A stretch of DNA of 5,865 nt from an uncultured Acidimicrobiia bacterium (lineage in GTDB: Bacteria; Actinomycetota; Acidimicrobiia; UBA5794). The notes beneath the pieces were generated by a model, which saw only the letters and a list, made by a program, of their open reading frames with translations, was not told where the DNA came from and ran no database searches. The number at the start of each line of letters is the position of its first letter. Within the stretch, counting starts at the first letter, position 1. This document shows positions 1 through 5,553 of this stretch, piece by piece. The position numbers were made by a program, and so were the translations under genes. The stretch covers positions 1-5,865 of the forward strand of contig CAJQOW010000203.1 of the NCBI GenBank assembly GCA_905480055.1, in the 5' to 3' direction.

Positions 1-139
1 GACGTCGTGAAGGTGTGGTGCAGGGAACCTCTGCGGCGCATGGTCCACCAGTTCAGAACCCGTTGTGCCCCGGGGGTTCCAGATCCGCTCGGATACGTTC
101 GCAACGTAGGGGCCACGGGTTCAAATCCCGTCACCTCCA
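1..139 (+). ncRNA. ssrA: Probable 3' end of tmRNA (5' part outside window)
   Basis: Bases 115-131 form a clean T arm: stem ACGGG/CCCGT around the loop TTCAAAT. It is followed by a seven-base acceptor strand CACCTCC and discriminator A at 139; CCA is not encoded. The acceptor strand puts U at position 70, as in alanine-accepting RNAs with a G3-U70 pair, which tmRNA uses. No matching 5' acceptor, D arm or anticodon arm lies within normal tRNA distance. Instead there is a hairpin at 94-108 (TACGTT-CGC-AACGTA), then CGTAGG before the T arm, much as near the 3' end of known tmRNAs. Further upstream are nested pairings such as TGGTG 16-20 with CACCA 46-50, which could be pseudoknot stems. The tag-peptide reading frame is not in the window. 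The alternative is a 3' tRNA fragment left at an integration site. The tmRNA call is inference. Confidence 0.45.
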
Positions 140-215
140 CAGCCTGAAGACTCTGCCCTGCGGCCAATGCACGCCCTCAGCCGCCGCGTTGCCTTGCGTT
201 GCTCGTAAGTACCCA

Positions 216-249
216 CATCGGCACATGTGAGCGACACGTAGTGCCGATG
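216..249. terminator. Long hairpin between convergent genes, likely bidirectional terminator
   Basis: CATCGGCAC (216-224) is perfectly complementary to GTGCCGATG (241-249). The stem continues inward with ATGTG/CACGT (one G-U pair, one bulged A at 240) to an AGCGA loop, giving about 14 pairs. It lies 77 bases after the tmRNA-like end and 30 bases after the stop codon of the minus-strand CoA-binding gene, where two converging transcripts should end. There is no T tract on either side. Many actinobacterial terminators are thought to lack one, so the terminator role is inferred from position and structure. Confidence 0.55.
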
Positions 250-278
250 ATTGGATGCGAATTGAGCGAAACCACCCT

Positions 279-767
279 CTAGCTGACCTTCTTGGGGACG
301 GCACTGCTGAACCTCAGCAACGCCTTCATCACCTTGTGTCCGGTGTCAGCCGTTGGGCCGAACATCAGGGGACAACCGCCGTCGATGACGATCAGGCCGT
401 TGGCGCGCCCCAACGCTGTCGCTTCGGGTGACACGCTGCCCTGTCCGAAGGCTCTGTGCATCCACACCGACCGAATGCCTGCTTCGATGCACTGCTGCAC
501 GATCGATGGTGCGACCTCGGGTGTGGTTGCGACCACAACTGCATCGACTCCGCCTGGGATCGACTCTATGTCGGGATAGCAGGGATCACCCTCGACCTCA
601 GTTGCGTTGGGGTTGACCGCAAACGCTTCGTAGCCGCGCTCCTTCAGCCTGCGGTACACAGTGTTGCCACCGTGCTCGCCCCCCGATTCCCTGGACACAC
701 CTGCAACCGCAATCCTCTTGTTGTTGAGGAAGTCGGTCGCTGCGTCGGTGATCGCCATCGTGGCCAT
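279..767 (-). CDS. CoA-binding Rossmann-fold protein (YccU / CoA_binding_2 family)
   Basis: A complete 162-residue protein, the normal length for this family. Family marks are in order: a first beta strand and glycine turn IAVAGVSR (19-26), a GY-x-x-FAVNPN segment (45-54) at the end of the second strand, GGVDAVVVAT (72-81), VWMHRAFGQGS (101-111), VIDGGCPLMF (127-136), and a final D-T-G-H (141-144). Members are single-domain cytosolic proteins with the nucleotide-binding fold of succinyl-CoA synthetase alpha subunits; they are thought to bind CoA or acyl-CoA, but their reaction is not established. The ATG at 767 is chosen because GGAGGT (777-782 on the complement) sits nine bases upstream; an in-frame ATG three codons later is less well placed. 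The gene converges on the tmRNA-like end and diverges from the 919-1326 gene. It is unrelated by function to the sugar operon. Confidence 0.9.
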   Translation of the reverse strand: MATMAITDAATDFLNNKRIAVAGVSRESGGEHGGNTVYRRLKERGYEAFAVNPNATEVEGDPCYPDIESIPGGVDAVVVATTPEVAPSIVQQCIEAGIRSVWMHRAFGQGSVSPEATALGRANGLIVIDGGCPLMFGPTADTGHKVMKALLRFSSAVPKKVS

Positions 768-795
768 GGTGCTTCTACCTCCGAACGGATGTGGA

Positions 796-825
796 CATCG
801 TCTGCCGGTCGAGGCGGGTCGTCAA
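796..825 (-). promoter_or_regulatory. Candidate promoter of the CoA-binding gene
   Basis: On the minus strand TTGACG (complement of 820-825) resembles a sigma-70-type -35 box. It is followed after 18 bases by ACGATG (complement of 796-801), a poor -10 box. This lies about 30 bases upstream of the start codon, in the divergent gap. The -35 match is good and the -10 match weak, so this is only a candidate. No comparable promoter was seen for the plus-strand gene. Confidence 0.25.
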
Positions 826-918
826 CACGATTCGTGCGAAACCCGACGGGGCGGGTCGGTCCTTCATCGAGAGCCACACCGGACCGATGACGATCTGGTA
901 GTCGCTGAGAGAGGGCCA

Positions 919-1326
919 ATGGCACACGTGATCTCGTTTCGCACGTCGTTCTTCGACCCTGCGGGGGAGCCGGAGAACCCGTACAACCCGATTGCCGGGC
1001 AGAGCGCTCTCGTGTGGTTGCGACAATCGGTGCTCGGGGACGATTACCAAACCTCGGAACCCGACTGCGAGGACTGGGGTTGGTACATTGAGGTGCCGGT
1101 GGATGATGCGTTCTACACCGTTGGCGCCATCTGTTTCCTCGAGGAGGATGAGCCTGACTCGGATCCGCTGGACTGGATGATTCAAGTCGTCAAGCACCGT
1201 AGCTTCAAGAACGTCTTGCGGCGCAAGAACGCCATGGTGGCCGACGATCCGCTGACAGGGACGATCTACGGTGCGCTCGCATCGAATCCTGTTTTCGTGG
1301 ACGTACAGCTCGAGGTCGGCAAGTAG
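919..1326 (+). CDS. Uncharacterised 135-residue acidic protein
   Basis: I do not recognise a named family. The start at 919 is supported by GAGAGAGG a few bases upstream. The same frame stays open back to 661, but that part runs antisense through the CoA-binding gene and reads as low-complexity Arg/Pro sequence, so the longer form is rejected. The product is soluble, with no signal peptide or membrane segment. It is rich in Asp and Glu, especially around 72-85 (FLEEDEPDSDPLDW), and has several tryptophans. Notable segments are NPIAGQSALVWLR (23-35), a block EPDCEDWGWYIEV (47-59) that looks like a conserved core, and a basic patch KHRSFKNVLRRK (92-103). The last third (DDPLTGTIYGALASNP, 109-124) looks like a strand-turn-helix. 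Its neighbours give no functional clue: it stands alone between the CoA-binding gene and a gene-poor stretch. Codon use is typical of the window, so it is probably a real gene. Confidence 0.75.
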   Translation: MAHVISFRTSFFDPAGEPENPYNPIAGQSALVWLRQSVLGDDYQTSEPDCEDWGWYIEVPVDDAFYTVGAICFLEEDEPDSDPLDWMIQVVKHRSFKNVLRRKNAMVADDPLTGTIYGALASNPVFVDVQLEVGK

Positions 1327-1348
1327 CTGGTGGGGCGGGTGCGGCGCT

Positions 1349-1420
1349 CTAGCCGCGAGGCGCGACTCGTTCGCCTTGTTTGATGATCACGAGTTTCTGG
1401 GATATGGGTGTGCGGGTCAT
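1349..1420 (-). CDS. Possible 23-residue small protein
   Basis: On the minus strand an ATG at 1420 is preceded at eight bases by AAGGAG, within the run AAGGAGAGG, as good a ribosome binding site as any in the window. The frame runs 23 codons to TAG at 1349-1351. The peptide begins MTRTPISQKLVIIKQG and ends GERVAPRG: basic, with a short hydrophobic LVII core and no Cys, His, or Trp. The ATG overlaps the TGA of an upstream open frame (1417-1689) as ATGA, the arrangement used for coupled translation, but that upstream frame is not convincing as a protein. It could be a real small protein, the start of a truncated gene, or chance. I do not recognise it. Confidence 0.3.
   Translation of the reverse strand: MTRTPISQKLVIIKQGERVAPRG
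1357..1377 (+). terminator. Weak candidate terminator of the 919-1326 gene
   Basis: GAGGCG (1357-1362) pairs with CGCCTT (1372-1377), including one terminal G-U pair, around a nine-base loop. The stem is followed by GTTTGATG, mildly T-rich. It lies about 30 bases after the stop at 1326. The stem is short and overlaps the tiny minus-strand ORF, so confidence is low. Confidence 0.25.
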
Positions 1421-1561
1421 GATGACCTCTCCTTCTGGACGAACACCGCGCGATTTCGGGCGGCGGAGCGGTACGAGCTGGCATTGGGTGGGCATCGCGG
1501 TGGGATGACCTGCAGCAAGGTGAAGCCCGGTGTGTTCGCCGCGATGGATGTGGCGGCGGGG

Positions 1562-1607
1562 CCGGGGGAGCGCTGAATTCGCGTTGTGTGATCAGCGCTG
1601 ACTCCGG
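1562..1607. repeat. Large imperfect inverted repeat
   Basis: AGCGCTGA (1569-1576) is perfectly complementary to TCAGCGCT (1592-1599) across a 15-base loop. After a small internal loop, the flanks CCGGGG (1562-1567) and CTCCGG (1602-1607) also pair, with one G-U. That gives about 14 pairs in a 46-base hairpin. It lies 122 bases beyond the stop of the last gene of the minus-strand operon, so it could end or stabilise that transcript. It has no T tract and is far from the stop. It may also be an operator or part of a decayed element. Confidence 0.5.
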
Positions 1608-1728
1608 AAGAGTAGCCGTGGTTCGATCTAAAGCGTGTCTCTTTGATTCGGCGATCGCCACCGCACCGTGTTCGACGGCAGGACGACACGTACTGGCGAG
1701 GTGGGTATCGGCTGGCTCGTCGTCAGGA

Positions 1729-2883
1729 TCATTCAGGTTCCGCGGCGTTACCGAGCGCAACGACCTCGCAGCTGAGCCCTAGCTGCTTGATGTCCGCTTG
1801 GATCTCGCTGAGGTAGATCGGGTTCATCACGATGATGAGTTTCGGATCAATTCCTACGAGAGCCTCGGGTCCGACGATCGGCGTCCCGGACCCTGGTAGA
1901 AAGGATCCCTGCTTTGCCCGATTGATGTCGACGGCTGCAGCCACAGGCGCGTCGACTGCCGCCAGGAACGCAACGGTCTTGCTCGTGGCCGCCCACACCA
2001 CTCTGTCTGCGGCGTCGACAGCTTGCATCTTCGTCTTCCATCGCTCGATCTCTCGGGAAGCAAGCAGGCCGAAAGAGTGGGCTGATTCCACGATCCCTGA
2101 CGGATCCACGATCGGTTGCGTTTCGTTGGAGACGCGAGCTTCGCTGAGTAGGTATTGCTCGGAGAAGCCTTTCTCGAGCGACAACAGGTCCAGTCCTTGT
2201 CGGGTGTGGAGGTTTGCCAGGCTTTCGGCGGTGAAGTAGGCCGCATGCTCGTAATACACGTCCCAGAAGGCGCCCTCGTCGAGGATTCTCTGTGTATCCG
2301 GGACTTCTATGAATACCACGCCAGGATCGCCGGACGCTGCCGCGCCCATCCATGAGGTCAGCTCGCCAACATTGGCTACATGCTCGAGCGTGTGGCGGCA
2401 TCCCACAAGATCAGCGTGGACTCCGGTGTCGCCGTCGAAGAACTCGTTGACCACAACGAAGCGGTCCGTTCCCTCCTCGGTGCGACCTGGTACATATGAA
2501 GGGTCGTAACCGATTCCGGTGGCACCGAACCTCGCACACGCCCGCCCAAGCCACTCGGCCTTACCGCAGCCCACTTCGAGGAGTGTCTTGCCGTTGAGGT
2601 CGTAGCGAGTAGCGAGCTGATCCAACTGCGCGTCCACAAATGCGTTGAAGGTGCCTGATGCTCCTTGGCTTTCCTCATACGGCGCGAAGTAGTCGACAGC
2701 TCTGGGGTCGAATGCGTCGTTCTGGATGAAGCCACACGTGTTGCATACGGACAGTGCAAGATTGCCGTGCGGTTGGGATCGGGCAGCCTCACGCGTTTCG
2801 TGGAGTACGCACGACGACGTGGGGATTCCAGCAACTCGGTAGAACGTCTCCGATGCGCCATCGCATACCCAACAGGCTGTCAC
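1729..2883 (-). CDS. Class I SAM-dependent methyltransferase, divergent sugar C-methyltransferase type
   Basis: A 384-residue protein with the three-part architecture of deoxysugar C-methyltransferases. An N-terminal zinc-binding module has Cys pairs C4/C7 and C47/C50. A Rossmann SAM domain has motif I LLEVGCGKAEWL (101-112) and an acidic strand end near GIGYDPS (123-129). The segment YYEHAAYF (210-217) matches the YHEH-x-SY signature around the proposed active site in this family. A C-terminal Rossmann-like domain follows. It differs from its paralogue at 4303-5553: the first His of YHEH is Tyr (Y211), and the C-terminal glycine turn GAAGKGN is replaced by WAATSKT (297-303). The sugar substrate or chemistry may therefore differ, and O- or N-methylation is not excluded. 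The start is GTG at 2883, overlapping the deacetylase stop as GTGA, with a weak ribosome binding site; translation is probably coupled. It is the last gene of the operon. Confidence 0.87.
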   Translation of the reverse strand: MTACWVCDGASETFYRVAGIPTSSCVLHETREAARSQPHGNLALSVCNTCGFIQNDAFDPRAVDYFAPYEESQGASGTFNAFVDAQLDQLATRYDLNGKTLLEVGCGKAEWLGRACARFGATGIGYDPSYVPGRTEEGTDRFVVVNEFFDGDTGVHADLVGCRHTLEHVANVGELTSWMGAAASGDPGVVFIEVPDTQRILDEGAFWDVYYEHAAYFTAESLANLHTRQGLDLLSLEKGFSEQYLLSEARVSNETQPIVDPSGIVESAHSFGLLASREIERWKTKMQAVDAADRVVWAATSKTVAFLAAVDAPVAAAVDINRAKQGSFLPGSGTPIVGPEALVGIDPKLIIVMNPIYLSEIQADIKQLGLSCEVVALGNAAEPE

Positions 2884-3521
2884 CCGATAACCAACTTCGT
2901 GGCATAGAACGCCTCGGCAAGGCCGCTGCGGGATTGCGACTCGATGCCTCGAATTCGTAGCAACGCCTCGAAGGCTTCCTTGCTGTACCAGGGCTTCCCA
3001 TGCTGGGAGGAGAAACTCGCGGCGAGATGGTCGAGCTTGACGCCTGCCGTCTCGGCAGTCAGCGGCACGAACAGGTTCGGTCTGCCCAAGTCTCCGTCGA
3101 ACTTGACGATCTCGTATTCGAGGATCAGTGGACCCCGAAAGATCTGGAGGGCCAGATCAGCGACAAATCTGTGGTCCTGGTGCTTGTCGGCCGAGTGTGG
3201 TGCGAAGATGAGGTCGGGGGTGATGCCATTCGATGCAGATCGGATGAAGTCCTTCACTCCCGCAGCATCCGCGTAGGGCAGGTAACCATCGGTGAACGAA
3301 CCAACGTTGCACACCACGCGATCGCCGAGCAGGCGTTCCGCACTCTGCGTTGCTTCGGACGAACGCTCGCCGGCAGCTGACATGACGATGAAGACGAATT
3401 CCGTATCCGGGTGGCGATCCGCGAGCGTCGCAATGGTTCCGCCTGCTCCGATTTCGATGTCATCTGCATGAGCGCCGAGGCAGACGACCACGTCGGGCGC
3501 CGGTGTGAGCTCCAGATGCAC
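2880..3521 (-). CDS. PIG-L family N-deacetylase (LmbE-like)
   Basis: A zinc-dependent deacetylase of the family that includes MshB and removes N-acetyl groups from sugars or glycolipids. With the GTG at 3521 it has 213 residues. The first metal motif AHADD (17-21) supplies H18 and D21 as ligands and D20 as likely catalytic base, by analogy with MshB. The second motif H-S-A-D-K-H-Q-D-H (109-117) supplies the third ligand, probably H117. Other family marks are EIGAGGT (23-29) and TDGYLPY (77-83). No signal peptide is seen, so it is probably cytosolic and acts on a precursor. GTG 3521 lies two bases after the upstream stop and gives an M-H-L-E-L start with the metal motif at the usual distance. 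A GTG at 3551 with GAGG upstream would add ten residues and a 28-base overlap. Its presence between a nucleotidyltransferase and two methyltransferases points to an N-acetylated sugar intermediate. Confidence 0.9.
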   Translation of the reverse strand: MHLELTPAPDVVVCLGAHADDIEIGAGGTIATLADRHPDTEFVFIVMSAAGERSSEATQSAERLLGDRVVCNVGSFTDGYLPYADAAGVKDFIRSASNGITPDLIFAPHSADKHQDHRFVADLALQIFRGPLILEYEIVKFDGDLGRPNLFVPLTAETAGVKLDHLAASFSSQHGKPWYSKEAFEALLRIRGIESQSRSGLAEAFYATKLVIG

Positions 3522-3523
3522 GC

Positions 3524-4306
3524 TCAGTAGCCGTTCTTGTGGAGGAGCCACGGCACCTCACCGGATGCCCAAATCGTGTCAAGGAACTGCTTCTCCTTGA
3601 ATGTGTCCATGGGCGACCAGAACCCATTGAACCGGTGCGCATAGAGCTCGCCGATCTCGATGAGCTCATCGAACGTGCCAACGGCCAAGTCCTCATGCCG
3701 ATCCAGATAGTCGAAGATCTCCTTGCGAAGTGCGAAATAGCCGCCGTTGATCCACAGGTCGTCGCCAGAAATCGGGCCCATCCGGTTGGGCTCGCCGTCG
3801 CTGCCAATCGACACGACGTGATAGGACTGCGGAGGGCGAACTGCAAGCAGCCCCGCCACCTTGTTCGCTTCCTCGAAGTCCTTCAGATACTGGTCCAGAT
3901 CAAGATCCGTGACGCCGTCCGCGTAGTTGGCCAGGAACATCTCGTCACCCTCGAGATACGGTCGCACGCGTCGGAGTCGTTCACCGATTTCCGCGTTGAG
4001 ACCAGTATCGACGAACGTGATGCTCCAGTCGTCTATGTCCGAGGCGAGCATCTCGATGTCGGAGCCGCCAGATCGGAGTACGAAGTCGTTCGACACTGCC
4101 TCGTCATAGGTGAGGAAGAACCGCTTGATGGCTTCGGCGTGGTGGCCGAGACACAGGATGAAGTCCTTGTGCCCGTATTGGGCGTAGTACTTCATGACAT
4201 GCCACAGGATCGGTCTCGGTCCGACCGGAACCATCGGCTTCGGCACCTTCTCCGAATAGTCCCGCAGCCGCATGCCCTGGCCACCACAGAAGAGCACGAC
4301 CTTCAT
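3524..4306 (-). CDS. Glucose-1-phosphate cytidylyltransferase-like nucleotidyltransferase (RfbF family)
   Basis: A 260-residue sugar-phosphate nucleotidyltransferase, close to the usual RfbF length. The family joins CTP and glucose-1-phosphate to make CDP-glucose, the entry to CDP-deoxysugars. Visible marks are the N-terminal signature GGQGMRLRD (8-16) with PKPM (22-25), PILWHVMKYYAQYGHKDFIL (32-51) typical of RfbF, YADGVTD (128-134) with the likely metal-binding D130, INGGYFAL (186-193), and FWSPMDT (229-235), the RfbF-type C-terminal motif. The signature has Gln and Met where GGLGTRL is common. Nucleotide choice (CTP versus dTTP or UTP) cannot be proved by eye. The start ATG at 4306 overlaps the upstream methyltransferase stop as ATGA, with GGGG seven bases before it. 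A longer frame to 4366 only adds sequence antisense to no signal and inside the upstream gene, so it is rejected. It is cytosolic and the third gene of the visible operon. Confidence 0.88.
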   Translation of the reverse strand: MKVVLFCGGQGMRLRDYSEKVPKPMVPVGPRPILWHVMKYYAQYGHKDFILCLGHHAEAIKRFFLTYDEAVSNDFVLRSGGSDIEMLASDIDDWSITFVDTGLNAEIGERLRRVRPYLEGDEMFLANYADGVTDLDLDQYLKDFEEANKVAGLLAVRPPQSYHVVSIGSDGEPNRMGPISGDDLWINGGYFALRKEIFDYLDRHEDLAVGTFDELIEIGELYAHRFNGFWSPMDTFKEKQFLDTIWASGEVPWLLHKNGY

Positions 4307-5553
4307 GGTGTTGCCCCATCGTGAATGCTGGCCTCCGGGATGGGGACGATGAATTTGCCGCCCCACTCGCCGATATAGCTCAGTTGGTTCATGATCTCAT
4401 TCTTCAGGTTCCAGGGAAGTATCAACACGTAGTCAGGTTTCGTCCGTGCGATGTGCTCCGGTGGGAAGATTGGGATGTGGGTGCCCGGGGTGAATCGCCC
4501 ATGCTTGTACTCACTTCGGTCACAGGCGTAATCGATGAAGTCCGTCCCGATGCCGCAGTAGTTGAGCAAGGTATTGCCTTTACCTGCTGCTCCGTAGATG
4601 GCGATGGACCTCCCGTCGTCCTTGGCATCGATGAGAATCCGCAGGAGTCTCCGTTTGGTTGCCTCGACCCTCTCTGCGAACGCAGAGTACGTGGCGAGGT
4701 CAAACAGGCCAAAGTCCCGTTCGCGTTCGATCATCTCGGCGACTGCAGGTTCGACAGCCTTCGTTTCGTCGGTTGCGTGCTTCACGAAGAGGCGTAGCGA
4801 ACCGCCGTGCGTCCAGAGCTCCTCGACATCGAACACCGTGAGGCCGTGCGCGGCGAAGATCCGCTGAGTCGTGCCGAGCGAGAGGTAGGACCAGTGTTCG
4901 TGGTAGATCGTGTCGAATTGGTTTTCATCCATGAGGCGCATCAGGTGCGGGAACTCGAAAGTCACGACGCCGTCGTCGGCCAGGACGAGGGGCAGCCCTG
5001 CAACGAACCCGTTGATGTCCGGTCCGTGGGCAAGCACGTTGTTTCCAAGGATCACATCGAATCGAAGACCCTCGGAGGCCATTCTGCCTGCGCTCTCCTC
5101 ATTGAAGAATTCGATCCGCGTCGGAATGCCCTTTGTTATGGCAGCTTCGGCGACTGTGTATGCGGGATCGATGCCGAGAACATCGATGCCTTGTTTCTGG
5201 AAATACTGAAGCAGGTACCCGTCATTGCTCGCGATCTCAAGGACACGAGAATCACCTTCGAGCTCGAACCGGCTGATCATCATGTTGACGTAGTCCTCAG
5301 CGTGCTTGAGCCAGGCATCCGAGTATGACGAGAAATAGGCGTAGTCATGGAAGATCTCGCCCGGATCCACATACTCGCCCACCTGAGCCAAGAAACAGTT
5401 GCCACACACCCGCACGTGAAGCGGATACGTGGGTTCCATCTCGTTCAGCTGGTCAGGCGTGAGGAAGGTTTCGCACAGCGGATGCATACCCAGATCGACC
5501 ATGGTGGTCGTGAGCGGTGTTGCGCAGAATCGGCAGTTGAAAGTCACATCCAT
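4303..5553 (-). CDS. NDP-deoxysugar C-methyltransferase (TylCIII/NovU/TcaB9-like)
   Basis: A full-length 416-residue member of the SAM-dependent family that adds a C-linked methyl to a keto-deoxysugar nucleotide, usually at C3 or C5. The zinc module has C7/C10 and C50/C53. DYAYFSSYSDAW (70-81) follows, then SAM motif I LEIASNDGYLL (105-115). YHEHWSY (217-223) contains the residues proposed for catalysis in TcaB9-type enzymes. The C-terminal domain carries GAAGKGNTLLN (321-331) and DRSEYKHGRFTPGTHIP (345-361). All hallmark motifs are intact, so it should be active. The ATG at 5553 has AGAGGA six bases upstream and overlaps the end of the epimerase gene by ten bases. It should act after oxidation of the NDP-sugar made with the neighbouring nucleotidyltransferase. 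Which carbon is methylated, and the nucleotide carrier, cannot be told from the sequence. Confidence 0.93.
   Translation of the reverse strand: MDVTFNCRFCATPLTTTMVDLGMHPLCETFLTPDQLNEMEPTYPLHVRVCGNCFLAQVGEYVDPGEIFHDYAYFSSYSDAWLKHAEDYVNMMISRFELEGDSRVLEIASNDGYLLQYFQKQGIDVLGIDPAYTVAEAAITKGIPTRIEFFNEESAGRMASEGLRFDVILGNNVLAHGPDINGFVAGLPLVLADDGVVTFEFPHLMRLMDENQFDTIYHEHWSYLSLGTTQRIFAAHGLTVFDVEELWTHGGSLRLFVKHATDETKAVEPAVAEMIERERDFGLFDLATYSAFAERVEATKRRLLRILIDAKDDGRSIAIYGAAGKGNTLLNYCGIGTDFIDYACDRSEYKHGRFTPGTHIPIFPPEHIARTKPDYVLILPWNLKNEIMNQLSYIGEWGGKFIVPIPEASIHDGATP

Larger units (their letters stand above)
1327..1728. other. Gene-poor stretch between two converging genes
   Basis: This 402-base stretch has no recognisable gene. 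It contains a weak hairpin just after the upstream stop, a tiny minus-strand ORF (1349-1420) and a large inverted repeat (1562-1607). In the plus-strand frame that includes 1382-1384, codons have strongly G/C-biased third positions and a protein-like composition (for example HDDLSFWTNTARFRAAERYE). They are interrupted by TGA at 1574, TGA at 1589 and TAG at 1613, each one G-to-A change away from TGG. The opposite strand has an open 90-codon frame (1417-1689) sharing the same third positions, but it is Ser/Arg/Pro-rich like an antisense shadow. A decayed gene is possible but unproven. I saw no terminal inverted repeats, transposase motif or target duplication. Confidence 0.5.

Noticed and set aside
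9..139. A complete tRNA starting at GAAGGTG (9-15), which pairs six of seven bases with the acceptor strand
   Set aside because: The span of 131 bases is too long for a tRNA, no D or anticodon arm fits, and one acceptor pair is mismatched; probably coincidence.
661..918. Upstream extension of the plus-strand 135-residue protein to an ATG at 661
   Set aside because: It runs antisense through the CoA-binding gene, reads as low-complexity Arg/Pro sequence, and the ATG at 919 has its own ribosome binding site.
775..1197. 140-codon minus-strand frame
   Set aside because: It is antisense to the better supported plus-strand gene, Arg/Val-rich with no motif, and caused by the G/C bias of that gene.
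1327..1728. Insertion sequence or CRISPR array in the gene-poor stretch
   Set aside because: No terminal inverted repeats with a transposase, no target duplication, and no regularly spaced repeats were seen.
1847..2401. 184-codon minus-strand frame inside the divergent methyltransferase
   Set aside because: Arg-rich alternative frame of a gene with clear motifs in the main frame.
3539..4324. 261-codon plus-strand frame
   Set aside because: It is an exact shadow of the RfbF-like gene, whose motifs are on the minus strand; no family marks in this translation.
4807..5328. 173-codon plus-strand frame
   Set aside because: Antisense to the C-methyltransferase, which has all hallmark motifs in its own frame.
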